This document shows positions 19,656 through 28,533 of a DNA stretch of 64,000 nt, one piece after another. The DNA is taken from positions 488,366 to 552,365 of the forward strand of contig NZ_JBHRXZ010000024.1 in assembly GCF_042648805.1 (NCBI RefSeq), given 5' to 3'. Made by a program: the position numbers and the translations under genes. Source of the stretch: Azomonas tarimensis (GTDB taxonomy: Bacteria; Pseudomonadota; Gammaproteobacteria; Pseudomonadales; Pseudomonadaceae). The number at the start of each line of letters is the position of its first letter. The first letter of the stretch is position 1. A model generated the notes under the pieces. The model was not told the DNA's origin. It worked only from the letters and a program-made list of their open reading frames with translations, and did no database searches.

Positions 19656-19912
19656 ACCTGTTTGACTACTTTCGAGAGCGCAAGAAAAGCTCCAACAACC
19701 CCGCCGCGGTCGCCAAGGAGCGGCTGCAGATCATCGTTGCCCACGAACGTGGCCAGCGCAACGAGCCGGACTACCTGCCGGCGCTGCAAAAGGAGCTGGT
19801 CGCCGTGATTCGCAAGTACGTCAATATCGACAGCGATCAGGTACAGGTCGCCCTGGAAGACCAGGGCAGCTGCTCGATCCTCGAGCTGAACATCACCCTC
19901 CCGGATCGCTGA
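19652..19912 (+). CDS. minE: Cell division topological specificity factor MinE
   Basis: An 86-residue protein that stimulates the MinD ATPase and drives pole-to-pole movement. The N-terminal membrane-targeting and MinD-contact helix (NLFDYFRERKKSSNNPAAVAKERLQIIVAHERG) is split here as residues 2-35, followed by the topological specificity domain. The ATG overlaps the minD stop (ATGA), with GGAGG upstream. Confidence 0.97.
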   Translation: MNLFDYFRERKKSSNNPAAVAKERLQIIVAHERGQRNEPDYLPALQKELVAVIRKYVNIDSDQVQVALEDQGSCSILELNITLPDR

Positions 19913-19921
19913 TCCCCCGCT

Positions 19922-19952
19922 GCTGCCGGAGCGGCCTCACCGCTCCGACAGC
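19922..19952 (+). terminator. Stem-loop after minE
   Basis: CGGAGCGG (19927-19934) pairs with CCGCTCCG (19940-19947) around a CCTCA loop, and GCTG/CAGC extends the stem after one mismatch. There is no T-run. It sits 10 bases after the minE stop and before the pseudouridine synthase gene. Confidence 0.45.
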
Positions 19953-19973
19953 ACGCCCTGTATCGAATCTTCC

Positions 19974-20609
19974 ATGCCGCTGACGCATATCCGCTTCGTC
20001 CACCAGGATGACGCCCTGCTGGTTATCGACAAGCCCACCCTGCTGCTCTCCGTGCCTGGCCGCGCCGAGGACAACCGGGACTGCCTGGTCACCCGACTGC
20101 AGGAGAACGGCTTTCCGGAAGCCAGGATCGTCCACCGACTGGATTGGGAGACGTCGGGTCTGATCGTGCTGGCCCGCGACGCCGACAGTCACCGCGAGCT
20201 GTCTCGCCAATTTCACGACCGCGAGACCGAAAAGGCTTACACCGCGCTGTGCTGGGGTGAGCCGGAGCTGGACAGCGGGCGGATCGACCTGCCGCTACGC
20301 TACGACCCGCCGACCAAACCGCGCCACGTGATCGACCATGAGCATGGCCGACATGCACTGACCTTCTGGCGAGTGCTCGAGCGCTGTGGTCACTACAGCC
20401 GGGTCGAGCTGACGCCCATCACCGGACGCTCGCATCAGCTACGGGTGCACATGCTTGCCATCGAACATCCCCTGCTGGGCGACCGCCTGTACGCCCACAC
20501 CGAAGCCCTGGCTGCCCACGGTCGCCTGTGCCTGCATGCCAGCATGCTGACACTGACCCACCCGCAGAATGGCCATCGGATGCGCTTCGAGAGCCAGGCG
20601 CCTTTCTAG
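19974..20609 (+). CDS. rluA: RluA-family pseudouridine synthase
   Basis: Isomerises uridine to pseudouridine in RNA. The 211-residue protein has the catalytic motif HRLDWETSGL near residues 54-63 (Asp57) and the later ITGRSHQLRVH motif near 147. The short form without an S4 domain and the place after minE match RluA, which modifies 23S rRNA U746 and tRNA U32; that specificity is by analogy. It may be cotranscribed with minCDE by readthrough of the stem-loop between them. Confidence 0.88.
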   Translation: MPLTHIRFVHQDDALLVIDKPTLLLSVPGRAEDNRDCLVTRLQENGFPEARIVHRLDWETSGLIVLARDADSHRELSRQFHDRETEKAYTALCWGEPELDSGRIDLPLRYDPPTKPRHVIDHEHGRHALTFWRVLERCGHYSRVELTPITGRSHQLRVHMLAIEHPLLGDRLYAHTEALAAHGRLCLHASMLTLTHPQNGHRMRFESQAPF

Positions 20610-20690
20610 AGCGGCCAGCTTGTCCGGTCGGAGCGCACAGGTCCGGGCAGCGATACGTTAAACTCCGGCGATTGCCGTCCGGAGCCCCCC

Positions 20691-21980
20691 ATGCGCGATG
20701 AACTCAACCAGGGCCTGATCGAATTCCTGCAGGCCTCGCCCACCCCCTTCCATGCCACCGCCAACCTCGCCCGCAGCCTGCGCGCGGCCGGTTACCAGGC
20801 GCTCGACGAGCGCGCGCCCTGGGCCACCGAGCCTGGCGGTCGCTACTACGTCACCCGCAACGACTCGGCCATCGTCGCCTTCCAGCTCGGCACCAGACCG
20901 CTTCTCGAGGGCGGCTTTCGCCTGGTCGGCGCCCACACCGACAGTCCCTGCCTGCGGGTCAAGCCACAGCCCGAGATGCAGCGCCAGGGTTTCTGGCAGC
21001 TGGGCGTGGAAGTCTATGGCGGCGCGCTGCTGGCCCCCTGGTTCGACCGCGACCTCTCGCTGGCCGGCCGGGTGACGTTCAGCCGGGACGGCAAGATCGA
21101 GAGCCGACTGATCGATTTTCGCCAACCCATCGCGGTCATTCCCAACCTGGCGATCCACCTCAATCGCGAAGCCAACCAGGGCTGGTGCATCAATGCCCAG
21201 AACGAACTGCCGCCGATCCTGGCCCAGATCGGCGGCCAGGACAGCCCGGACTTCCGTGCCTTGCTGGCCGACCAGCTGGCGCGCGAACACGACCTGGTGG
21301 CCGACGTCGTGCTGGACTACGAGCTGAGCTTCTACGACACCCAGGGCGCCGCCATCATCGGCCTGCACGGCGACTTCATCGCCAGTGCCCGTCTGGACAA
21401 CCTGCTGTCGTGCTATGCCGGCCTGCAGGCCCTGCTCAAGGCCGGTCCGGAAGAGAGCTGCGTGCTCGTCTGCACTGACCACGAGGAGGTGGGCTCGACC
21501 TCCTGCTGCGGCGCCGACGGCCCCTTCCTCGAGCAGGTGCTCACCCGCGTACTACCGGAAGGCGATGCCTTTGCCAGGATCATCAACCGGTCGCTGCTGA
21601 TCTCGGCGGATAACGCCCATGCGATCCACCCCAACTACTCCGACAAGCATGATGCCAACCACGGCCCGAAGCTCAATGCCGGGCCGGTGATCAAGGTGAA
21701 CAGCAATCAGCGCTACGCGACCAGCAGCGAAACCGCCGGATTCTTCCGTCACCTGTGCCTGGTCGAAGAGGTCCCGGTGCAGGCCTTCGTGACCCGCAGC
21801 GACATGGGCTGCGGCTCGACCATCGGCCCCATCACCGCCAGCCAGCTCGGCGTGCGCACGGTCGACATCGGCCTGCCGACCTTTGCCATGCACTCGGTGC
21901 GCGAGCTGGCCGGCAGCCACGACCTGCAGCACCTGGTGAAGGTCCTCGCGGCCTTCTACCAGAGCGCCGACCTGCCCTGA
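20691..21980 (+). CDS. apeB: M18-family aminopeptidase
   Basis: A cytoplasmic zinc aminopeptidase of 429 residues, probably a dodecamer. Metal and active-site regions are intact: GAHTDSPCLRVKP near 82, RLDNLLSCYAGL near 234, DHEEVGSTS near 263 and the late SDKHDANHGPKLN near 318, which is typical of the bacterial and yeast M18 enzymes. The start has CGGAG upstream. It follows rluA as in other Pseudomonas genomes. Confidence 0.93.
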   Translation: MRDELNQGLIEFLQASPTPFHATANLARSLRAAGYQALDERAPWATEPGGRYYVTRNDSAIVAFQLGTRPLLEGGFRLVGAHTDSPCLRVKPQPEMQRQGFWQLGVEVYGGALLAPWFDRDLSLAGRVTFSRDGKIESRLIDFRQPIAVIPNLAIHLNREANQGWCINAQNELPPILAQIGGQDSPDFRALLADQLAREHDLVADVVLDYELSFYDTQGAAIIGLHGDFIASARLDNLLSCYAGLQALLKAGPEESCVLVCTDHEEVGSTSCCGADGPFLEQVLTRVLPEGDAFARIINRSLLISADNAHAIHPNYSDKHDANHGPKLNAGPVIKVNSNQRYATSSETAGFFRHLCLVEEVPVQAFVTRSDMGCGSTIGPITASQLGVRTVDIGLPTFAMHSVRELAGSHDLQHLVKVLAAFYQSADLP

Positions 21981-21991
21981 CCCCGTTCATG

Positions 21992-22020
21992 CTGGCGGTG
22001 CCGCGATGCGCCACCGCCAG
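21992..22020. terminator. Bidirectional hairpin between apeB and the quinone oxidoreductase gene
   Basis: CTGGCGGTG (21992-22000) pairs perfectly with CACCGCCAG (22012-22020). The flanking TTCA and TGAA can extend it. It lies between two converging genes, 5 bases from the end of the second, and has no T-run in either direction. Confidence 0.5.
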
Positions 22021-22025
22021 TGAAC

Positions 22026-22988
22026 TCAGACCAGGCTGTCGTCGATGACCAGCGCCAGCTTGCCCGAGACGCTGTTGCTGGCCAACAGAGCCACTGCGGC
22101 CTCGGCATCCTTGATCGGGTAACTGCGTTCCAGCCGCGGCGAAAGCGCGCCGGAAGTGAACAGCGGCCAGACCTTCTGCTCGAGTTCGGCCATCAGCGCG
22201 GCCTTGGCGTCCGCCCGGCGGCTGCGCAGCGTCGACCCGATCAGCTGGATGCGTTTGCTCAGGACCTTGGCCAGGTCCAGCGAGGCCTCGCGTCCGCCCA
22301 TCAGGCCGATCATGACCCAGCGGCCATCCAGTGCCAGCACCTGCAGATTCAGCGAGGCGTACTTGGCCCCCACCGGGTCGAGAATGACATCGAAGGGCGC
22401 GAAGTCGCGCAGTGCCTCCAGTTGTTCACCGCGCAGCACTCCTCCCTCGGCACCAAGCGACTCGCAATAGGCCAGTCGCTCGGCCGAACCGACGCTGACC
22501 CAGCAGGGGTTGCCAAAGGCCTTGCACAGCTGGATACCGGCCGAGCCGACGCCGCTGGCGCCGGCATGCAGCAGGACCTTTTCGCCGGGCTGGAGTCGAC
22601 CAAGGGAAAACAGATTCAGCCAGGCCGTGGCATAGACTTCAGGAATCGCCGCTGCCTCTACCAGGGTCAGACCTTCCGGTACCGGCAACGCATGGCGCGC
22701 GTCCACCACCACCTGCTCGGCCATGCCGCCTCCGGCGAGCAGGGCGCAGACCCGATCACCCACCTGCCAGCGGCTGCCCGCGCCGGCCTCCTCGACAATG
22801 CCCGCGCACTCCAGCCCCAGGGTATCGGTGACGCCCGGTGGTGGCGGATAGAGCCCGGCTCGCTGGAGCAGGTCAGCCCGGTTGAGACCGGCGGCGGCGA
22901 CTCTGATTCTCACCTGCCCCTCGCCGCAAGTCGGCGTGGGGATCTCCACCCATTCCAGTTGCCCCTCGATGCCTTGCAATGCCTTCAT
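22026..22988 (-). CDS. NAD(P)H quinone oxidoreductase, zinc-free MDR (PIG3-like)
   Basis: A 320-residue medium-chain reductase. It starts MKALQGIEGQLEWVEIPTP and has the nucleotide-binding loop GASGVGSAGIQL near residue 149. The zinc ligands of alcohol dehydrogenases are absent, which marks the quinone oxidoreductase/TP53I3 group, usually NADPH-dependent one-electron quinone reductases. The ATG at 22988 has GGAGG 5 bases upstream, so the 29-codon upstream extension is rejected. Confidence 0.88.
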   Translation of the reverse strand: MKALQGIEGQLEWVEIPTPTCGEGQVRIRVAAAGLNRADLLQRAGLYPPPPGVTDTLGLECAGIVEEAGAGSRWQVGDRVCALLAGGGMAEQVVVDARHALPVPEGLTLVEAAAIPEVYATAWLNLFSLGRLQPGEKVLLHAGASGVGSAGIQLCKAFGNPCWVSVGSAERLAYCESLGAEGGVLRGEQLEALRDFAPFDVILDPVGAKYASLNLQVLALDGRWVMIGLMGGREASLDLAKVLSKRIQLIGSTLRSRRADAKAALMAELEQKVWPLFTSGALSPRLERSYPIKDAEAAVALLASNSVSGKLALVIDDSLV

Positions 22989-23156
22989 GCTACCTCCATA
23001 TTGAATCGTGCTTGCGCTCAGAGCTGCGCTCGCTGGCCGGGTCGGCCACCGATGACCGTCGGGCCGATCTATCATCCGCCGGACCGGTAATGTAACCGGC
23101 GCCTCAACCGATGGCCTAATATGCGTTACTCCATAGCCTTACGTAGTTCTCAAGCC

Positions 23157-25250
23157 ATGAAAAGCAAGCTCACCGGTACCGTCCTGGCCCTCGTGCTGGG
23201 TTTCCAGTCCGCCGTGCTGATGGCCAAGCCCAGCCTGATGGAAAGCTGGGAGCACCTGCAACCGAGCCGTGAGCAGGTCATCGCCAGTCTGAATGTAGTC
23301 GAACTACTGAAGCGTCATCACTACAACAAGCCGCCGCTGGACGATGCGCGGTCGGCGCAGATCTTCGAAAGTTACCTGAAGATGCTCGATCCTTCGCGCA
23401 GCTTCTTCCTCGCATCGGACGTCGGCGAGTTCGAAAAGTGGCGCCACCAGTTCGACGACTTTCTGCGCAATGGTGAGTTGCAGCCGGGCTACGCCATCTA
23501 CCGTAGGCACCTCGCACGTCAGCAGGAGCGCCTGAGCTATGCCCTGTCGCTGCTGGAAAAGGGCGTCGAGAACATGGACTTCACCAAGAACGAGGAGCTG
23601 CTGGTCGATCGCGAGAACGCACCCTGGGCCAGCAACAAGCAGGAGCTCGACGATCTCTGGCGCAAGCGCCTGAAAGACGAAGTGCTGCGGCTGAAGATTG
23701 CAGGGCGCGACGATGAATCCATTGGCGAGCTGCTGACCAAGCGCTACACCAATCAGCTTGCGCGCCTCGGGCAGACTCGCGAGGAGGATGTCTTCCAGTC
23801 CTACATCAATGCCTTCGCCCAGAGTTACGACCCGCACACCCAGTATCTTTCCCCGGAAAATGCCGAGAATTTCGATATCAACATGAGCCTGTCGCTCGAA
23901 GGTATCGGAGCCGTGCTGCAAAACGACAACGAATTCGTCAAGGTCGTGCGCCTGGTTCCTGCCGGCCCGGCGGAAAAGACCCGTCAGATCGCCCCCGCGG
24001 ACCGCATCGTCGGTGTCGCCCAGGGTAACGAGGAGATGGTCGACGTGGTGGGCTGGCGGCTCGATGAAGTGGTCAAGCTGATCCGCGGACCGAAAGGCTC
24101 GAAGGTTCGCCTGGAGATCATCCCCGCCAGCAACGCCCCCAACGACCAGAGCAGCCGCGTGGTCGCCATTACCCGCGAAGCGGTCAAGCTCGAGGAGCAG
24201 GCAGCCAAGAAGGCTGTGCTGGAGCTCGACCATAAAGGGCGGAATTTCCGCCTCGGTGTCATCGAGATCCCTGCGTTCTACCTCGACTTCAAGGCCCTGC
24301 GGGCCGGCGAAGCCGAGTACAAGAGCACCACCCGCGACGTACGCCGCCTGCTCACCGAGCTGCAGGAGGAGGACATCGATGGCCTGGTGATCGACCTGCG
24401 CAACAATGGCGGCGGCTCGCTGCAGGAAGCCACCGAACTCACGGGCCTGTTCATCGAGCAGGGCCCCACAGTGCTGGTGCGCAATGCCGATGGCCGTGTG
24501 GACATTCTTGCCGACGACAACCTGGGGACCTATTACAAGGGCCCCATGGCGGTGCTGGTCAACCGCCTCTCGGCGTCGGCCTCGGAGATCTTCGCCGGCG
24601 CGATGCAGGATTATCACCGGGCCCTGGTGCTGGGCGGCCAGACTTTCGGCAAGGGAACCGTACAGAGCATCCAGCCGCTCAACCATGGTGAGCTGAAGCT
24701 GACCCTCGCCAAGTTCTATCGCGTTTCAGGTCTCAGCACCCAGCATCAGGGCGTGATTCCCGATATCTCCTACCCGGCCTCGGTGGACACCTCGGTGATT
24801 GGCGAGAGCGCCCTGCCCCAGGCCATGCCCTGGGACAGCATCCGTCCGGTCATTCAGGTGGACCGTAATCCGTTCAAGCCTTTCCTCGACGAGCTCACCG
24901 CTCGCCACGAGGCGCGCACTGCCGACGATCCTGATTTCGTCTATAGCCGGCAGCGTCTGGCGCTTTCCCAGGAGCTGGTCAAGGAGACGACGGTCAGCCT
25001 CAACGAGGAAACCCGCCGCGCCCGTCAGGCGGAGATCGAGCAGCGTCAACTGGATCTGGAAAATGCCATGCGGCAAGCCAAGGGCCAGGAGCCGCTGGAC
25101 AAGCTCGAGGACGAAGAGACCGCCGCGCTACACGCCGAGAATGAAAAACTCAAGCCTGAGGAGGATGCTTATCTGGCGGAGAGCGGGCGAATCCTGCTCG
25201 ACTTCCTGAATCTGCATTCGGCCATCGCCAATCGCGAGTCGCGCCTGTAA
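23157..25250 (+). CDS. prc: Periplasmic tail-specific protease (Prc/Tsp)
   Basis: Degrades periplasmic proteins with non-polar C-termini and trims cell-envelope proteins. The 697-residue protein carries a signal peptide (residues 1-23), the N-terminal NlpI-type helical region, a PDZ domain (about 230-320), and the S41 catalytic core with Ser474 in SASASEIF and Lys499 in TFGKGTVQ, 25 residues apart as in E. coli Tsp. The C-terminal DUF3340-like region is charged. An upstream in-frame ATG at 23121 also exists; 23157 gives a cleaner signal peptide. Neither start has a clear ribosome site. Confidence 0.93.
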   Translation: MKSKLTGTVLALVLGFQSAVLMAKPSLMESWEHLQPSREQVIASLNVVELLKRHHYNKPPLDDARSAQIFESYLKMLDPSRSFFLASDVGEFEKWRHQFDDFLRNGELQPGYAIYRRHLARQQERLSYALSLLEKGVENMDFTKNEELLVDRENAPWASNKQELDDLWRKRLKDEVLRLKIAGRDDESIGELLTKRYTNQLARLGQTREEDVFQSYINAFAQSYDPHTQYLSPENAENFDINMSLSLEGIGAVLQNDNEFVKVVRLVPAGPAEKTRQIAPADRIVGVAQGNEEMVDVVGWRLDEVVKLIRGPKGSKVRLEIIPASNAPNDQSSRVVAITREAVKLEEQAAKKAVLELDHKGRNFRLGVIEIPAFYLDFKALRAGEAEYKSTTRDVRRLLTELQEEDIDGLVIDLRNNGGGSLQEATELTGLFIEQGPTVLVRNADGRVDILADDNLGTYYKGPMAVLVNRLSASASEIFAGAMQDYHRALVLGGQTFGKGTVQSIQPLNHGELKLTLAKFYRVSGLSTQHQGVIPDISYPASVDTSVIGESALPQAMPWDSIRPVIQVDRNPFKPFLDELTARHEARTADDPDFVYSRQRLALSQELVKETTVSLNEETRRARQAEIEQRQLDLENAMRQAKGQEPLDKLEDEETAALHAENEKLKPEEDAYLAESGRILLDFLNLHSAIANRESRL

Positions 25251-25274
25251 GCATCGTCTTCAGAGTATTGACCA

Positions 25275-25296
25275 GGGGCCGCAACGGCCCCTTTTT
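25275..25296 (+). terminator. Intrinsic terminator of prc
   Basis: GGGGCCG (25275-25281), loop CAA, CGGCCCC (25285-25291), then TTTTT. This is a textbook Rho-independent terminator 24 bases after the prc stop. Confidence 0.85.
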
Positions 25297-25504
25297 CATT
25301 CCCGTGGTCCGCCCACCGCAGGACGCCCCACAGCCACCACCGTTTTTGCCCGCATCCGAACCTGGTCAAGCCAGGGCCGGAGCAGGTTGTGCCGAATGCG
25401 CCGGAGCGAATCAGGCCCTTCCACGGGACCACCCTGGTCCATCTCAGATTCGGAACATCTCTTTCAAGGTTCCTTAACTGCGGCTGGTGGCCGGTGGTCG
25501 CGCC
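25297..25504. other. Intergenic region with several short hairpins, no gene recognised
   Basis: This 208-base stretch lies between two converging units. It holds CCTGG-TCAAG-CCAGG, GGACCA-CCC-TGGTCC and GGAAC/GTTCC inverted repeats in a row. I see no tRNA, SRP RNA core or credible reading frame. It also marks the border between the conserved chromosome and the catabolic region. Confidence 0.35.
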
Positions 25505-27130
25505 TCAGGTAGGCCTGGCGCGCTCGGCATCGACCCAATAGGGGGCGCGCAATTGGGCTTTGAGCAGCTTGCCGGCCGGGTTGCGCGACAGCTCGGTGCG
25601 GATCTCGACCCTGCTCAACCGCTGGGTCTTGCCCAACCTGTGGTTTGCCCAGGCCAACAACTCTTCGCAGGTCACCGCTTCACCCGCCGCGGTTATCACC
25701 AGGCCCAGCGGCGTTTCGCCCCAACGCTCGCTGGGTACGGCAATGACGGCGGCATCGACTACCTGTGGATGCTCGAGCAGGACGCGTTCCAGGTCTTCGG
25801 CATATACGTTGAAGCCACCCGAAAGGATCATGTCCTTGCGCCGGTCCAGCAGGTAGAGAAAACCGTCCTCATCGAACCGGCCGATGTCACCGGAGCGGAA
25901 ATAGACGGTCCCGTCCTCGTCACGCCACAGTAGTGCTTCGGATGCTTCCGGACGGTTGTGGTAGCCGCGCATCATGCCAGTCGACCGCCCGACCACCTCG
26001 CCCACTTCGCCCTGGCGGACAGGCTTGCCGCTCTCGTCGATTAGCAGCAACGAGCAGCCGGCGCTAGGCCGCCCGACCGAATCCCATTTATCGGGATACG
26101 CCACGCAATCGAGGGTTGCGCTGACGCCGCCCTCGGTCATGCCATAAACCTCCAGCAGCCTACCAGGCCAGCGCGCCATCAGCTCGGCGATGACCTTGGC
26201 GCGCAAGGGCGCACCGGCCGATAGTTTGATTTGGAAACTGCTCAGGTCACGCCGATCGAAACCCGGTTCGTCGAGCAGGCGCTGGTATTGGATCGGTACG
26301 AGCATGGTATGGGTGACACGGTGCCGCTCGGCCAGCTCCAGGTAGCGGCCCGCATCGAACTTGCCGAGCATCACCAGCAACCCGCCGAAGGCCAGCGTTG
26401 GCAGCACGGCAACCATTGTCGTATTGGAATACAGGGGTGTTGCAACCAGTGTCACCGCCTCGCCCGAGAAGCCGAGCGTCCGGTACCGCTCCATGTTGCG
26501 GAAACGGGTCTGGTGATCCTGAACGATGCCTTTTGGAATGCCTGTGGTGCCGGAGCTATAGATGATGTTGAACAGGTCATCCGGCTCGATTCGTACCCCC
26601 GGAGGGCTATCGGGAGTGTCGCCAAGCCATGTCGGTAGCCCATGCCAGCCCGGCGCATCGCCTTCCAGCAAGATTCGGTGCAGTTCCTTATTCCCCGTTG
26701 ATCCCAACGCGGCGTCCAGCAGATCGCGGCCGTTCGGTTCAGCGAAGCAAAAAAGCGCACCGCAATCCTCGACCATCAAGGCCAAGGTCTCGGTCGATGC
26801 CATGCCTGACAGCGGCACGATGCAGCCGCCGGCGGCCAGCACCCCGACCATCACCGCTACGTAGGGCCTGCTGTTGCGTCCCAGCATCGCAACGGTGGCG
26901 CCCTTGTCCAACCCGGCGGCCACCAGCCGGTTGGCCACCCGGTTCGCCAGGGCCAGCAACTCCCGCCGTGTCCAGGCGCCGTCCTCATCGATCACCGCAA
27001 TGCGGTCGGCATCGGCAGTGCAGACAGCGCTGAGCTGGCTGTGCAGATCAACGAAGGGGGCGTTCGACTCCAGCGCTGCTTGCGCCGGCAATGCATGGAT
27101 AAGGTCGTTCACGGTGGCGTCCTGCTTCAT
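25505..27130 (-). CDS. Acyl-CoA ligase 1 (AMP-forming)
   Basis: Activates a carboxylic acid to its CoA thioester through an acyl-AMP intermediate. The 541-residue ANL enzyme has the P-loop-like motif IIYSSGTTGIPKG near residue 190, YGMTEGG near 327, the RSGDIGRFDEDGF hinge near 417 and the C-terminal lysine in NPAGKLLK near 518. It is a close paralogue, of equal length, of the ligase gene at 58620-60245. It is second after a tctC gene, 128 bases downstream. The start lacks a strong ribosome site. Substrate unknown. Confidence 0.88.
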   Translation of the reverse strand: MKQDATVNDLIHALPAQAALESNAPFVDLHSQLSAVCTADADRIAVIDEDGAWTRRELLALANRVANRLVAAGLDKGATVAMLGRNSRPYVAVMVGVLAAGGCIVPLSGMASTETLALMVEDCGALFCFAEPNGRDLLDAALGSTGNKELHRILLEGDAPGWHGLPTWLGDTPDSPPGVRIEPDDLFNIIYSSGTTGIPKGIVQDHQTRFRNMERYRTLGFSGEAVTLVATPLYSNTTMVAVLPTLAFGGLLVMLGKFDAGRYLELAERHRVTHTMLVPIQYQRLLDEPGFDRRDLSSFQIKLSAGAPLRAKVIAELMARWPGRLLEVYGMTEGGVSATLDCVAYPDKWDSVGRPSAGCSLLLIDESGKPVRQGEVGEVVGRSTGMMRGYHNRPEASEALLWRDEDGTVYFRSGDIGRFDEDGFLYLLDRRKDMILSGGFNVYAEDLERVLLEHPQVVDAAVIAVPSERWGETPLGLVITAAGEAVTCEELLAWANHRLGKTQRLSRVEIRTELSRNPAGKLLKAQLRAPYWVDAERARPT

Positions 27131-27258
27131 CTTATAAAGAGCCGGGCAAGCGCCCTAGCTGGCGTCTGCCCGGCCGGTAATGGGGTGAGCGTCGAGCGAA
27201 GGCGAAGGGTGCGCGACAGACAGGCGCACAAGCGCGTGCTTGCCCCGCACCGCCAAGG

Positions 27259-28248
27259 TCACCGGACCGTGATGCCTGTCTCCCTAATGATCCTGGTCCA
27301 GGTCTTCAGGTCCCGCTGATAGCTCTCGGCAAAGGTCTCGTGGTTCCCGGTTCCCGGCTGCAGGCCGAACCCAGCAAGGGTATCGACGACCCGCTGCGCC
27401 TTCAGCGCCTTGCTGGCCTGCGCCGAGATCTTCTCGACGATGGGGTCAGGCGTACCGGCCGGCGCCAGCAGCCCGAACCAGCCCCAGGCGCCATAGTTTT
27501 CCAGCCCCAGCTCAGTGAAGGTCGGGACATCCGGAGCCAGCGGCGAGCGTGCGCCGCCACTGACGGCGATCACCTTGAACTTGCCGGCATCGATGTGCGA
27601 CCGGGCACTGCCGACGTCAACGAAGGCCGCGTCGAGCCGGCCGGCCAGCGCATCGGTCAGCAGTGGCGCAACGCCCTGGTAGGGAATGTGCCGCAGCTTC
27701 AGGTCCTTCTGCTGGTTGAGCATTTCCCCGTACATGTGCGCGGAAGTACCGTTGCCATAGGAGCCATAGGTGTACTGGTCAGGCTTCTTGCTGGCCATCG
27801 CCACGAACTCCTCGAAGCTGCTGACAGGCGACCCCTCCGGGACCACCATGAAGCTTTGCGCCCGGGCGATTTCAGCAATTGGAACGAAGGCGGTGGCCGG
27901 ATCGTAAGGCTGCGATTCGAACAGAGCGCCCTGGACCAGCGCGTTGATGGTCAGCAGCAGGGTATGGCCATCCGGCTGGGCACGCGCAACCGTGCTGGTA
28001 CCGATCATGCCGCTGCCACCTGGCTTGTTCTCCACGACCACCGGGCGGCCCCAGACATCGGAGAAATGCTCGGCAAGCAGCCGAGCCAGCGTGTCGGTGC
28101 CACCACCGGCCGGATAGGGAACGACAATCTTGACCGTCCTGTTCGGATACGCCTCGTCTTCGGCGGCTTGGCTGACTCCACAAGTCGCGAAGGTCAGGCA
28201 GGCACCGAGCGACAGCAGCCAGCGCCGCAGTGAAGATTTTTTCGCCAT
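27259..28248 (-). CDS. tctC: Tripartite tricarboxylate transporter substrate-binding protein 1 (TctC/Bug family)
   Basis: A periplasmic solute receptor of 329 residues with a signal peptide (residues 1-28, ending SQAA) and the family pattern YPNRTVKIVVPYPAGGGTD just after it. Family members bind citrate, dicarboxylates, aromatic acids and similar carboxylates. It resembles TctC 2 (60548-61534) far more than TctC 3. No membrane subunit is adjacent; the only TctAB pair is at 54.4-56.5 kb. The ATG at 28248 has GAGG upstream and an AACAACAA motif in the leader. Confidence 0.9.
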   Translation of the reverse strand: MAKKSSLRRWLLSLGACLTFATCGVSQAAEDEAYPNRTVKIVVPYPAGGGTDTLARLLAEHFSDVWGRPVVVENKPGGSGMIGTSTVARAQPDGHTLLLTINALVQGALFESQPYDPATAFVPIAEIARAQSFMVVPEGSPVSSFEEFVAMASKKPDQYTYGSYGNGTSAHMYGEMLNQQKDLKLRHIPYQGVAPLLTDALAGRLDAAFVDVGSARSHIDAGKFKVIAVSGGARSPLAPDVPTFTELGLENYGAWGWFGLLAPAGTPDPIVEKISAQASKALKAQRVVDTLAGFGLQPGTGNHETFAESYQRDLKTWTRIIRETGITVR

Positions 28249-28264
28249 GTCAGTAGCCTCGTCA

Positions 28265-28272
28265 TTGTTGTT
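28265..28272 (-). promoter_or_regulatory. AACAACAA (Crc/Hfq-type) motif in tctC 1 leader
   Basis: On the sense strand AACAACAA lies 17-24 bases before the start codon, just upstream of the ribosome site. It fits AANAANAA, the A-rich target of Hfq/Crc in catabolite repression. Confidence 0.5.
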
Positions 28273-28351
28273 GTGGTAGGCGTGCGTCTCGCGCCAAAAA
28301 CAGACGCCGCGAGACAATCAGGTTCAGGCTGGCGCAACCGCAGGCGCGGGC

Positions 28352-28392
28352 CAATGGCCGCAGGCTTCAATGCGGCCTTGCCGAATCTACCA
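28352..28392 (-). promoter_or_regulatory. Shared bipartite element E (for tctC 1-ligase 1)
   Basis: CAATGGC at 28352-28358, then TTGCCGAATCTACCA about 23 nt further along. The second half is one base short compared with other copies. The first half is 107 bases before the tctC 1 start. The element lies back to back with element I. Confidence 0.5.
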
Positions 28393-28400
28393 ACCCGACC

Positions 28401-28443
28401 GATGTCACCATCCGCCAGTGGCCTGCTGCCGTTCTGGCCATTT
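28401..28443 (+). promoter_or_regulatory. Shared bipartite element I (for thioesterase 1)
   Basis: Read on the minus strand: AAATGGC at 28443-28437, then CTGGCGGATGGTGACATC 23 nt further. The first TGGC is 94 bases before the thioesterase start. It mirrors element E across the divergent control region. Confidence 0.6.
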
Positions 28444-28533
28444 CGTCCCGCCCTGGATTGGGTAAGGTGGAGAGACGGTCGATCTCGCCCTAGCGGTCCG
28501 TTTCCCTCCCGGCGATCCAACGAAGGCAAAGCG

